The position numbers were made by a program, and so were the translations under genes. Shown here in pieces: positions 10,401 through 21,815 of a stretch of DNA of 64,000 nt; position 1 is the first letter of the stretch, and every line of letters begins with the position of its first letter. Source of the DNA: Allium sativum (lineage: Eukaryota > Streptophyta > Magnoliopsida > Asparagales > Amaryllidaceae); contig CM060915.1 of NCBI GenBank assembly GCA_030737875.1, positions 902,774,177 to 902,838,176 on the forward strand. Direction: 5' to 3'. The notes below the pieces were generated by a model. It saw only the letters and a list, made by a program, of their open reading frames with translations. It ran no database searches and was not told where the DNA came from.

Positions 10401-12651
10401 AAACCCTAGTAACGGGGACCCATTTCAGCAGTAACCCACATAGGTGTATCATGGTACCTTGGAACTAGGCAGGGTGGGGCACGATTAATGGGCTGATTGT
10501 AAGCGGTCAAAGCGACGGCTGGTGGTGCAGCAGTGTAGGTTCTAACGGAGTATGGGCGTGCACACACTTCGAAGAAGAAAAAGCAAGCACTGGGCACCAG
10601 TAGTATGCACTATGCATTCTAGAATTGTGTCAGGCCGCCACCATGGGACTTGATACACCCGATGGTGGGACCAGCATAGGTATCTACAATCATTTTGGGC
10701 CGTATGACACACGCAGGTAGCATAATCCCTAGTTGGACCTTGGTCGCATAAACCCTGAATCCGAGAAGCGTTCAATAGGTAGCATAAACCGTAGTTGGAC
10801 CTAGGTCGCGTAAACCCTGGTTGAATCTAGGGAGCACCCGATAGAAAACCCTAGATTATAACTAGGTGATAAATAATAGACGTACACCTGAAAGCAACCA
10901 CAATTTCGGGGATTGGGATCACGTTATCATATGATCATTTTATATAGATTACTAATTGGGACACTAGTCAGGTGGTGCAGAGCAAATAGATATCACTGAA
11001 ATATTTTAATGACGAAGCTTAGAAATCTTGCGATGTTATAATTGATAGAAACCTTGCGATGTGATACTTGGTAGGAACCTTGTGATGCTACTCTTGATAG
11101 GAATTATGGGATGTTATACTTGATTCATCGTTCCTGTAGCTTAACTTGTCATCATGCTCATGTTTATTTTCAGTTTATTCATGCCATGTTATCTTTACCT
11201 GTTTTTATGCTGAAAGTCACTAGGACATACTCAGTCTTTATGACTGACCCGTTTAGTTTCGCCTCTTTTTCTTCCGTTCCCCCCCCCCCCCCAGGTTCAC
11301 AGGGTGGGAATACGGCTTAGTTTGGACCTTACCAAGCTCCAAGGATCTTTCATGTATGGCTTGGACTTCTCTTGGCTATGGTTTGCCTTGCTTTATTGGG
11401 GAATATCAGAATTTATTTTTATGCTTCTTTGTTTTTGAGTAAGACGGATATTTTAGCTATGTAATTGGGTATTGGAAGCTGATGGGCTTTTATTGTAAAC
11501 AATTATATTTAATAAATGATTTGAAGTACTCCTACTTTACTTTCCGCTGTTTTATATATGTCTGCCTTGTAATATTTCTGTTCCAGTACCCATAATGCTC
11601 CATTGAAGTGAAGGCATTCCCTTTGTGAGTGACCTTAACGGATGTGGGGTGTTACATGGTCCCTTGGATCGTCAGGGCCGGTCCACTAGATGTGGATTAA
11701 AATACCTGAACATTGCATTTCCCAACCCTATGGGGCGTAAACTGGTCATATCCCAACCAAACTGTCGGTCCCGGATCGACCGATATAACCGAGGCACCTC
11801 GCTATCCATCATCCACATAAGTAAAATGTCAGGGCTAGTAAAACGCTGACACCACTCCTAGCTAGAAAGAAACACATCTTCCCTGAGGTCCTCTCCCGTT
11901 TCTGGTTCACATTGGGGTGTGAGGCTCGCGAATTAACGCTACGCAAAGCTACGCTATATTAAAGCCGTGCTTTGATCACCAACCACAAGACCCTGCTTTT
12001 CAATAGAAGCCTTGGTCATTTGCATCTCAGCATGCCACACAGGCAATCATGCTATGCAACCGATGTATATCAATCACCCAGAATGAAATCCAATGTTAGA
12101 CACACATCCATTTACAAGTTCGCTCTGGGTCTGAACGAAACCAGAGGCACCTTATTCCTCCCCCATATGTCCAATACAGGGGAGAGGCCCTTGCATATCC
12201 GGTCGATCTCCAAGTACGTCTGGATGACCACCACTTACTACCATGCCTTGGGTGTACAGCCCAATCAAGACATCAGTAATCATCCAAACGATATGAAGAC
12301 CTCCGGTCTTTAACCACCATCTTCATCCTGGACATATCGTCAAATCAGTTATTCAAAATGGGATAAACCCGATCTTTCTGAATAACTTGCGTATACAATA
12401 AACAAGTGCTATAAAAACACCACATACGCCTCATTCCAGTCCAGAATAATCCTTTATTCAAATATTCTTATACTTTGGGAAAGGATCCCATTAATTTTAT
12501 CAAAGATAAATTCTTTAAATTTATTCTTTAATCTTCCTTGGATATCATTTCAATCTAATTAAAGATGCACTAAAACTCCACTTGGTTTTAATCTACCGAA
12601 AAATCAATATTAATGATTGTTTAACTTAGGAAATCATATCCCATCTTTAAC

Positions 12652-13115
12652 TGGGTTAAAGAACCAATGTTCTTTAAAACACGGTTCACGACAAACCCAA
12701 AATCACATTCCATTCCATCAGCCTTTAACCGTAAATTAGCAAGTGAACAATTCCCTAAGTATTAACCCCGAAGGCCAAAACCAACATCAGATCAATACCC
12801 ATGAAACCATTCAACTTAACTAATCTCCACTTAATTTTTGATTTTCTTAACTCCATTGGGTCTAAAAACAGTATTATTAAAGATATCATTCATGACAACC
12901 CAAAATCATATTCCATTGTTAATCGGGTTAAAGAACAAGTGTTATTTAAAACACCGTACACGATAAACCCAAAGTCCAATTTCAATTCCATTCTAATTAA
13001 ATATTAATTAAATGGTATACTTCATTAAATCTAAATAAAAAGATTTATTCTTTTCTCAACTGGGTTCAAGAACAGTGTTAATGAAGACACCATTCACGAC
13101 AAGCCCAAAATCACA
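12652..13115 (-). repeat. Dispersed 48-bp hairpin repeat in LTR F2
   Basis: Four copies (about 12652-12699, 12857-12903, 12924-12970 and 13061-13107) share the plan TGGGTT...GAAC...GTGTT...AACAC...GTTC...AACCCA, which is nested inverted pairing. In the first copy TGGGTT pairs with AACCCA, GAACC with GGTTC and TGTT with AACA. Five related copies lie in LTR F1 (53881-54640). Confidence 0.65.
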
Positions 13116-14819
13116 TTTGATATTAAATACAAGGCTTTGAATAGAAAATATATCAGCTTATATTCAATATTGAATTCTGGAATTAACAAATACCGTATTG
13201 GAATAACAATATATATATCTTCCAAATTCCTCCACAATATCCGTATAATCACGAAATCCAATATCGAAATATTCCGAAGATAATTTCAATTCAAATCCAT
13301 TCCAATTCATATAATGGAAATTCTGGTTATTTTTAAAACCATTTCAAATCCAATTTATTTATTTAAAATATTGGATTTCATAATTCTAGTTAATAACTAG
13401 TTCATTTTGATAAAAAACTATTTTTAGATTTTCAAATATGAAAATTTTCATCCTAATTCTTTCCAAATCATTTGTTATGATTTTACACAAATTATTGATA
13501 TTTTTAATAATTTTATCAAAGCCCGTACAGTTGTTTTCCATAAACGGCCACCAAACTGCACTTACAGCGACCTTTTCCAAATTTGATTTGGAAATAATTC
13601 CAAATCCAAACGTTAGATTTCAAATCTCTAATATTCTTTAGAAAGCTCTTTTTCGATATGAACCCAACGGTTTCGGTTTTAGGAGAACCCGACGGTCGGA
13701 TCTCCCGTAATGTCCATTCGAAGTCAATGGTCGAAATTCGCGAACTATCGCAGCGCGGCGCATTCTATACAGGTCCTTATATTATATATATAATTTATGT
13801 AATATATATTTCATCGATTTGCATTTAAAATGTATTTTATAAATCGTTTTAAATTCATTTTCAAAACGATTTCAACTTCATATTCAATTTCTAATCAAAA
13901 TTGAATATTCCATATCATCGATATATATAAATGATAATATTTTCAAAACATTAGATTTTGAAATCATTTCTTTTTCGATATTCATTATAAAAATGAATAA
14001 AATCGATATAAATATCGTTTACGTCAAAATGACGTCAATCTAATCAACCCGGCTTTATATATTTAAATATATTCGTGTCCATCCCAAATCGGACATCAAA
14101 ATCAGAATTTGATTTTTATTAAATATTATTTTTAAAATATTCATTATTTTAAAAAAATATTTTAAAATATTCATTCTTTCTGAACTGGAATCAGACACAG
14201 TCAATTACCATATAATGTGATTTATATGGATTTCATATACACATGTACACAACAATAATCAAACACAGTCAACCATCATCCAATGTGCCTTCTACACTAC
14301 ATAAGCATCAAATATAAATATTTAACGCTTACAACAGTCTGTCAATCAATCGATCGACATACAGCTAATTATTGGGATTAGTGTATGTCATATATCATCC
14401 CAATACCCGTGTGGGATTTCAATCAACAAATAATGAATTTTATTTGTGCAGTTGGGTGATGTGTAAAATTTATCGTCCCAATCAATGTCAGTCAAATGCG
14501 TGTATATAAACAAATCGTCCGATTTGTTTATGAATATTTATTCTATCCATATACACGTTAAAAATTATATTTTTAACTATAAAATATTTATTCAATTCCA
14601 CATTACAAAATCCATTTTTACAACACAATCAAATCAAACAAGTCGTCCATGGTTTGTGGACGACGGGTGTCGGGTGTTGCTAAGCACCGTCTGCATCCTA
14701 ATATATATTTCTAACTAGAAATAAAATAAAAGTGAGAAGTTCTCACCTTTGGGTTCCTCTCCGCTGTTTCATTTCTGAATTTCTGAATGGCTTGGATTTG
14801 CCCGAAATTCAATGTAGTC

Positions 14820-15440
14820 TTTTCCAAATTGTTCATCGTAAAAATCACATTTTTATTATGATGATTATATATTTATAAATCTCATCTTTTTATTTTATCC
14901 CTACATGTATAAAATTATATTTCTATAATATCGCTACACAAATAAAAATCATATTTTTATATAGCTATTTTTAAAATAAAAATCACATTTTTATATCGTT
15001 ACTATATAGATAAAATCACATTTTTACTTCGCTATTCAAAAAATAAAAATCACACTTTTATTTCAAATCTCTATATAAAAATCAATCCTTTTCACATTTA
15101 AAAATCATAACTTTTCGCATTTAAAAAAGTAATATTTTTATTACTTACAACATAAAAATCACGTTTTTATATCTCTTGTGTACAAATAAAAAATCGTACT
15201 TCTACTATACTGTTATACGTATAAAAATCACATTTTTATTTCATTAAAAATCATATCTTTTATATCTAATAATCACGTCTTTATACAATAAAAAAACATA
15301 CCTTTATATGATTAAAATTTTTGTCATTACATATTAAAGATCATATTTTTTTACTCTAACCAAAATCATATTTCTAATCTAACCAAAATCATATTTTTAA
15401 TCTAACCAAAATCATAACCCTTCTCTTTCAAAAATCAAAG
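14820..15440. repeat. Array of short AT hairpins (ATAAAAAT-CAC-ATTTTTAT type)
   Basis: About 18 irregularly spaced copies of AAAAATCACATTTTTAT or close variants occur (for example near 14981, 15213 and 15228). Each is a short inverted repeat around CAC. Spacers differ in length and sequence. It lies in the part of the F LTR downstream of the putative donor on the minus strand. Confidence 0.65.
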
Positions 15441-15479
15441 CTTTTCATTTGAAAATCATTGGAAAACAAAGCCAGGAAG

Positions 15480-15860
15480 AAGAAAGAACTTACATTGATT
15501 TTTTTCATCACCGGAGAAGGGTTATGTGGCACCACTGGTCGCTGGAGGTGGGGGCTCGGGCATGGACAGGTGGAATAGAGGTAGCAGCTGAGGTTGATTT
15601 AGGGAGTTAGTGTATGAGGGGGCGTGGGTTTTCAAATCGATTTGAGGGATCAAAGAAGGAAGGGAGGGGCGTCTGAGGAGAGGCGGAGTGACCAGAGGGG
15701 GCCCTCTAACGCCGGCGGCGGTGCGTTGGAGCTTTGCCTCGAGCAATGCGGTGGCGGGTTTTTCCCGCTGCCATTCTCTTTTTTTTTTATTCTCGAATGG
15801 AAAGTGAACGGGGGGGTATAGAGAGAGAGAGGGGAGAGGGAAAATTATATAATTTAATTT
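15480..15860 (-). promoter_or_regulatory. Putative promoter and GC-rich leader of LTR F2
   Basis: On the minus strand a TATATAA-type box (about 15847-15853) is followed by a CT-rich start region with several CTCT repeats, a GC-rich leader of about 300 bp, and AATCAATGTAAGTTC, a donor-like site near 15492. This is the same TATA, leader, GTAAGTTC order as in families A-E. The ORFs on both strands here come from the GC-rich leader and are not supported as genes. Confidence 0.55.
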
Positions 15861-16739
15861 AATTCTCCATTAAAGTTGACTTTCCATTCAAACTCCAAAT
15901 GAAACCCAACGACTGTCGGCCCTAGCTAATTACCCCCATTCTGAACACAATGATACATGTATGGCAAGCCAATTTGGCTGTTACATTTAGTTCTCATCAA
16001 AATCAAAATATAAATCTATAAATTGAATTTGAACGCGCATTTCAATTTACTAGGGTCACATACAGACCTTGAAAATTCCAGAAAAATTATTTCTAGCTTC
16101 GTATTGACGATATGATCCTAACAAAACTAACTTCGTCAAATTTGGAGACCGTTTGAAAAATGGCCATTTTCTGGTCGATCCAAATTGACTGAAACTGTCA
16201 AAACACGTTTTACTTCGCCACGCTCACATATTGACTCCAAAAATTATGATTTTTGGGATCTTGCAATAACTTGTGATCGCGGATCTAACGAAAGTGGTTT
16301 TGTCGAAAACGGAGGTCGTTTGCAAAATTTCCATTTTGAAGGGCTGTATTTTCCATAGCGACTATTCTGAATTTTCAATTGGACATAACTTTTTATTCCC
16401 GCTATGAAATTTCAATTTTTCGGATTTGTTGGAAAGATATTTTCAAATAGATTCTAATATTTTTTGTTTCGCTAAAATCCGTTTTATTTTGAATAGTGTA
16501 CATTCATTTGAAATTTGAAATCGAATTTTCAAACTGTTGTGCCTTTTTCAATTCCTTTTATATTTAAAATAAAATATTTATTTTCTAACGTCGGTTCAAA
16601 TAAATATATATGTTCTAATTCTACTCAAAAGTAAATTTCTCGTCATTATTATTTAAAATAATCATTTTAAATATTCAAAATTCATTAATATTTCCAAAAT
16701 AAAACTTTTAAATTGGTTCGGATTTTCCGGGTTGTTACA

Positions 16740-18019
16740 AAACATTTCTATTTTTTTATCCATGCATCTTTATTCTTCCACATCCATTAGTCTCCAACTG
16801 TAAACTAGTAAGAGAAAAATTCCCTAAGTATTAACCTCGAAGGCTGAAACCAACATCAGATCGATACTTAGAAAGCTATTCAACTTAACTAATTTTCAGT
16901 CCATTTCTAATTTCCTCAACTCCATTTCTTAATTTCTTATCAAATCATTACTTATGTAACTCTCGGATTCGGTTTACGAATCCACTTCTTTTATGGAAAA
17001 TGCTAATTTTAATGATAGAACTATAATTCCTATTTCCAAAATATTTAACTTTAAAATATAACTTGGATTCGTTACTTTGAATAATTAAGTAATATTTAAT
17101 TAATTAATTAATAATCTTCATTTAAAATAGAAAGTAAATATTACTTCCCTAAATTCGAAATAGTCGAATTTCCACATATAACTCTTGCGAATAATTCATA
17201 TTCTATTAATTTCTCGGACTTTGGAATAATTTGCCATTTCAAGTCAACTCAAATTCTAAATTCATTTTTGAATATATTATTTCCAAAACATCACCAATTT
17301 CCTTTATAACCATTATAATTTGCAAAACGTTTTCTTTTAAATCATTATTCATTTTAAATCTTGTGTATCATTTGTTGCTGAAATACAGACTACTTTTATC
17401 AATTAACTCTCGATTTAAAAGGTAATTATTATAATAGGTTAAAATACCATCTATTGAGTTATTTTATATTCCATATTCATATTACACTTCATAAACTCCG
17501 TCTACGTGTAAACTTCTTGTTAATTATATCTCAAGTTTATAACTTCATCGATTACATATTCGATTATAAATTATTGGTGTTAAACCAGATATTTGTTTTC
17601 CAGTCACATTCCAAATTATATAATATATAGTTTCTAAAATAAATTATTTTGATAACATTCATTATCATCGAATTATAATTACAAATCCCGATGGTTTTAT
17701 TTAGTTCTATTCACATTTCGAACATCGAAATAATTTCCGTCGTTTTCTTTTGAAAACGATATCCATTTCCCTTTTTAATATTCATTCTTATATTTTCAAA
17801 TTATTTAATCATAATTAAATCATTTTATTTCAAACTACTTGTTTTAATAAAATATCAAAAAGTTATTATATTATAGTCCATTCGAAGTTCAATTCCTATT
17901 AAAAATAGATTATTATTTTTAAAACCCCAATTTCTTTTTCAATATATTCGAATATATTTTTACGGTATTTATATACAAATTATTTCAGCTTAATGTTGTC
18001 CAGACATCCCAAAACACAC
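16740..18019 (-). repeat. LTR F3, first segment
   Basis: The start (CTCCAACTGTAAACTAGTAAG, then TTCCCTAAGTATTAACCTCG) matches the interior of F2 near 12720 and of F1 near 54395. The sequence is AT-rich with no ORF worth calling. It is cut at 18019 by element E and resumes at 26957 after the duplicated CACAC. Confidence 0.68.
18015..18019. repeat. Target site duplication of element E, left copy
   Basis: CACAC directly precedes the TG of the 5' LTR and matches 26952-26956. Confidence 0.9.
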
Positions 18020-18309
18020 TGTAACACCCCGTGTATTCTATAACAGTGAAATTCACAAATTAAAGTATAATTAATCTCAAAACAAAGAATTAAGGGAAAC
18101 GGGATACGCTATTGTGTTCGTCTCGGAAAAATAAGCGAAATAGAGTCCGAGTTTTCGAAAAACGGAGTCCGTATGAAGAAGATAGGGCCTCCGGAAGTTT
18201 CAGAATTCAGGTTAAAATTCAAACAGACGAAAACAGCTCAGAAAACAAGTTTAAAATTCAAAATCGGGCCCAATTGGCCAGGACGGGAAAATTCCCGCCT
18301 AAGGCACCC

Positions 18310-18395
18310 AGGTCGACTTGGCAGTCGACCTGGGCTAGCCAGGTCGACAGGGCTGTCGACTGGGCTGTCGACCTGGCCCTAGAGCCAGGTCGAAC
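18310..18395. repeat. GTCGAC-rich block in U3 of element E
   Basis: GTCGAC or its overlap occurs six times in about 85 bp, interleaved with CCTGG and CAGG, which allows many alternative short hairpins. It ends about 160 bp upstream of the TATA box. The 3' LTR copy is at 23629-23714. Confidence 0.75.
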
Positions 18396-18552
18396 CCAGC
18401 CCACCCTGGCTGGCCTGGTCTGTGTTTGGTCGATTTTCTGAGTCTTGCCTTGTCACTAGGGCTAGGTGTCAGCTCCTGGTTGGTCTCTCCTTCAAACGAA
18501 CGGCTATTGTTGAATCAAGCTCCATCGACGGTCTAAAACAACTCACAAACAT

Positions 18553-18560
18553 TATAAAAA
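18553..18560 (+). promoter_or_regulatory. TATA box of element E 5' LTR
   Basis: TATAAAAA lies in CATTATAAAAAGGACC, 533 bp into the LTR. The 3' LTR copy is at 23871-23878. Confidence 0.7.
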
Positions 18561-19159
18561 GGACCTAAGACCTAGCCTAAATCATACTATTTCATTTTAG
18601 CCTCAAGCCGCCGCCATTAAACCTAGAGCTCTGAATTAAAAATACAAAGAATAAAATTACAGAAGAAGGAGGATGATTCTTGAAGGCTACAACTAGAAGC
18701 TACAACAACTGCGACGCTTTAGACAACGAATTTGGGACTAATTGATTTGGGATTTTTATTTGGGTTATTTGCTTCATATTGTAAGTTCTATGTTACTTTT
18801 TAGGAAAAAACGCTAAAACAATATGGACATGCCATGAATTGAAACCGGACTTAGGAACTATTGTTAATCCATTGTTTATATTGTTTATCTTTGAATTATA
18901 ATTTGGATATTGCTATGGCAACGTTGCAAGTTAAACTTGTCATGATTTTGATGTTGTTATGAATCACTTGGGCTTAATTGTTTGGCAATTTGGACTAATA
19001 CATGTCCATGGAATCGCTATGTTTATTAAAATCTTTATGTTGATTAAACCATGCCTATGGTGCTAATTAAACCATGGCTATGACTATTGATGGAATTATG
19101 CCTGTGATGTTAATATACCCATCATGATTAATGAAAAATTGGGTATTGCTAGGTTATGA

Positions 19160-19530
19160 TGAAAAGTTGGAATTATTATGTTTATAATGTTAGATATGTT
19201 AAAAACGCTAAATTGGAATCATTATGTCTATAACGTTAGTTGAGAATCATTATGTTAAAAATGCTCAATTGGAATCATTATGTCTATAATGTTAGTTGAG
19301 AATCATTATGTTAAAAATGCTAAATTGGAACCATTATGTTTATAATGTTAGTTGAGAATCATTATGTTAAAAACGCTAAATTAGAATCATTATGTTAAAA
19401 ACGCTAAATTAGAATCATTATGTCTATAATGTTAGTTGAGAATCATTATGTTAAAAATGCTAAGTTGGAACCATTATGTTTATAATGTTAGATGAGAATC
19501 ATTATGATAAATTGGAATCATTATGTCTAT
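19160..19530 (+). repeat. 56-bp tandem repeats in element E LTR
   Basis: Five to six copies of a 56-bp unit contain AATCATTATGTTAAAAA and TCTATAATGTTAGTTGAG, with small deletions between copies. The 3' LTR has the same array at about 24500-24850. The repeat lies about 400 bp downstream of the donor-like site. Confidence 0.85.
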
Positions 19531-20098
19531 GAGAATTATTATGTTGAAATGCTAAATTGGAATCCACTATGCCTATTAGGATTACTATGCCTTTAATGTT
19601 TCATGTTTATAATAAAATTATTATTATGCCGCAATGATTATTATGCCTATGATGTAAAGTTGAATCATCATGTTAAGTTAAGTTGGAATCACTACTATGC
19701 CAAGTTATCATCATACTAGTACTGAAACCATGTGATATGTTATAGCCTGTTTATTATGCAAGTAATGTTGGAATTGTCACATATGCCTATCACATGTTTG
19801 GTGTTATTCCCCTTTATCTCTTGAATTATTTATGCTTGTGATCGAAGTACGTTTATATACGTTGGGGATACGATTGGGTAGAATAGGCAAAACTTGAATT
19901 AATTATAAGCATAAACTATGAAATTTGGCATAAAAAGAACATGAAATATGGCACGGAAACTTGACTTGAACATGCCATAACTTGACTTTAAACATGCCTT
20001 AGTTGGGCACGAAGTTGACATATGAACATGATGTGGAAATAGCAAAATCTGATAAGAACATGGGCATGACTTTAGAAAACAAGAAAGTGGCCAACTCG

Positions 20099-20286
20099 AG
20101 GTTGGGTTGAGTTTGTAGTGTAAATCTGCCCGGAACCGCCCGGCAAATCCAGTTGCTACAAACAATAGGATCCAATGTGGGTAGTTGGTCACATCGCGCT
20201 TGAAACCCGAGGTTGGGTTGAGTTCGTAGCATAAACCTGCCCGGAACCGCCCGGCACATCCAGTGGCTACAAACAATAGGATCCAA
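20099..20286 (+). other. Twin hairpin module, element E 5' LTR
   Basis: Hairpin 1 pairs GTTTGTAG (20111-20118) with CTACAAAC (20156-20163). Hairpin 2 pairs GTTCGTAGC (20222-20230) with GCTACAAAC (20266-20274), with one C-A mismatch. The 3' LTR copy restores this pair. Confidence 0.77.
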
Positions 20287-21631
20287 TGTGAGTGGTTCGG
20301 TGCATTGACGAATCAATTAATGCCAATTAGGGTTAAGTCATGAACATGAAAAGACAACTTAACCAATTTGAACACGATTTGTAGGGCTAAGTCATGAACT
20401 TGAAAACGACAACACTTAGCCAACTTGACATGACACGTAGGCGAGTTAAGTCGTGAACTGAAATGACATACTTAACCATCTTGACATGACTAGACTAGAA
20501 AAGGATTAAGTCACGAATTACATGACTTAATCTGTTAGGCGGGTTAGGTCACGAATTACATGACCTAATCTATTAGGCGAAACCCTAGACACGACCCCTT
20601 TCAGCAGTAACCCTCTAGAAGTATCAAGGTACCCTGGGGCTAGGCCGGGTGGGGGCACGATTACTGGGCTGATTGTAAGAGGTGAACGACGACAGTGGGG
20701 TATGCCAGTGTAGGTTCGGTGGACTACGATCGTGCACGTATCCGGGGCAGACACTGGGTATCCGTAGATTTATCTGTGCATCTTGAATCGTGTCAGGGGT
20801 TGACACCCTAGGGCTGATACACCCGAAGGTGGACCCAGCACAGGTGACTACATTCGTGATTAGCCGTATGACACGGACACTTGACGAGCTAGAACTTGTA
20901 GGGAGCCGATCGACTAGATAATCGCTCCGTAGGACCCCGTACTTGGGTCAGACCCCGTTTTAGGGTCATTTCATGACATTGGGCCGTAGGATTTATTTCG
21001 TGATTAACTTGTGATATGAGCTTAGTATACTAGTACAGTCGATGCAACGAATCTCGAACATGTGATGCTTTACTTGACTTGTCTTGACTTATCCTGATCA
21101 CCTTAGTCTATCTTGTTCACTTTGACACCATTCTTATGTTTAGTTCCAGTTCATACATGACAGGTTGTTTTAACCGTTTCTACACTGAAAGTCACTAGAA
21201 CTTACTAAGTCTTTATGACTGACCCTTTTCCTTTCGCCTCTTTTTCTTTCGTTCCCCCCCCTAGGTTCTCAGGGAGGGAATACCGCAGCTTGATCAGTTT
21301 TCACATCCAGCTTGAAGAGAAAGAATGTATTGCTTGGATCTTTTCCATTTTGGACTATGGCTTTGGATAGCAATTAGGGGACTTTTGCAGTTTATTTATG
21401 TTTTCTTCATGCTTCTTTAAATAATGTAATCAAGACAGTTATGATTTTGGGAAGTATTATGGCATGGTTTGTGTAACACGTATTTTGAAGAAATAAAAGT
21501 TGTTGTTTTCCGCTGTTCAAAAATATGTGCTAATATATCTGTCTTGTATATCTGTGGCTTATACTTATAAACCTCCACCAAAATTAGGGCATTCCCTTTG
21601 AGAGTGACCCTAATGGAGGTGGGGTGTTTCA

Positions 21632-21646
21632 CTTGGTATCAGAGCA
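21632..21646 (+). promoter_or_regulatory. Primer binding site of element E
   Basis: CTTGGTATCAGAGCA directly follows the LTR and contains the tRNA-iMet type TGGTATCAGAGC. Confidence 0.93.
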
Positions 21647-21815
21647 TAGGTTTACCAGATAAGATAAAAAGTTTTGAAAATTTATTTTCAAAAGAAAATT
21701 TAAAGAAGCATTTTTAAAAGATAAAATATTATTTTATTTTAAAAAGGCAAAGTCCCCCAAAGGCATAGGTACTATCTCTTATCCTTCGTTTTGAATCTAT
21801 CCTTCTTGTTTCAGC

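Larger units (their letters stand above)
4404..11656 (+). mobile_element. Element B: old, decayed Ty3/gypsy element (5' LTR interrupted by A)
   Basis: Visible parts are the last 778 bp of the 5' LTR, the primer site, a degenerate gag-pol remnant, the polypurine tract and a full 3' LTR of 4087 bp. The LTR fragment differs from the 3' LTR at about 30 positions by eye (about 4%), the highest paired-LTR divergence in the window. That agrees with its host position under A. The left end lies upstream of A and outside the window, so its target duplication cannot be tested. Confidence 0.92.
7570..11656 (+). repeat. 3' LTR of element B (4087 bp)
   Basis: The LTR starts TGTAACAACCCG and ends GGGTGTTACA. 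It has the shared U3 dyad (TTTTCGAAAA core near 7700), a GTCGA-rich block near 7870-7920, TATAAATA at 8020, a donor-like CTGTAAGTTC at 8246 and loosely repeated CATGTAAATT words near 8800-8990. The twin hairpins are at 9286-9470. An expanded array of GGTTAAGT/ACTTAACC pairs fills about 9520-10400. A CACC-CGAT-GGTG hairpin is at 10656, and a 17-base C run ends CCAGG at 11295. It is the longest LTR visible, mainly because of the array. Confidence 0.93.
11657..16739 (-). repeat. LTR F2: old minus-strand LTR, probably solo, truncated on the left by element B
   Basis: Sequence from 11657 is co-linear with 42455-42700 and then 52842-54655 (LTR F1), for example GGCCGGTCCAC and CCTCTCCCGTTTCTGGTTCAC. 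It ends CCGGGTTGTTACA at 16739, the reverse complement of an LTR start. The right neighbour is not a polypurine tract but the interior of another F-family LTR, so F2 looks like a solo LTR or a tandem LTR. It holds hairpin repeats (12650-13115), an AT hairpin array (14820-15440) and a GC-rich leader (15480-15860). Its left part would lie upstream of A and B. Confidence 0.78.
18020..21631 (+). repeat. 5' LTR of element E
   Basis: The LTR starts TGTAACACCCCG and ends GGTGTTTCA. It holds the U3 dyad near 18148, GTCGAC-rich repeats at 18310-18395, TATAAAAA at 18553, a donor-like GTAAGTTC at 18781 and 56-bp tandem repeats at about 19160-19530. Twin hairpins lie at 20099-20286, GGTTAAGT words at 20330-20570, a CACC-CGAA-GGTG hairpin at 20820 and a C-rich tract ending CCCTAG at 21264. 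The AAGTC at the 3' stem-loop (near 21208) is a point change; the 3' LTR keeps CAGTC. Confidence 0.94.

Noticed and set aside
15522..15821. Overlapping ORFs on both strands in the GC-rich part of F2
   Set aside because: They follow from GC-rich leader DNA lacking stops; no domain, and the LTR layout explains the region.
18112..18441. ORFs of 109 and 115 codons in the U3 of E (also 23430-23777)
   Set aside because: They lie upstream of the TATA box in a GTCGAC-rich repeat block and differ by frame-neutral chance; no homology recognised.
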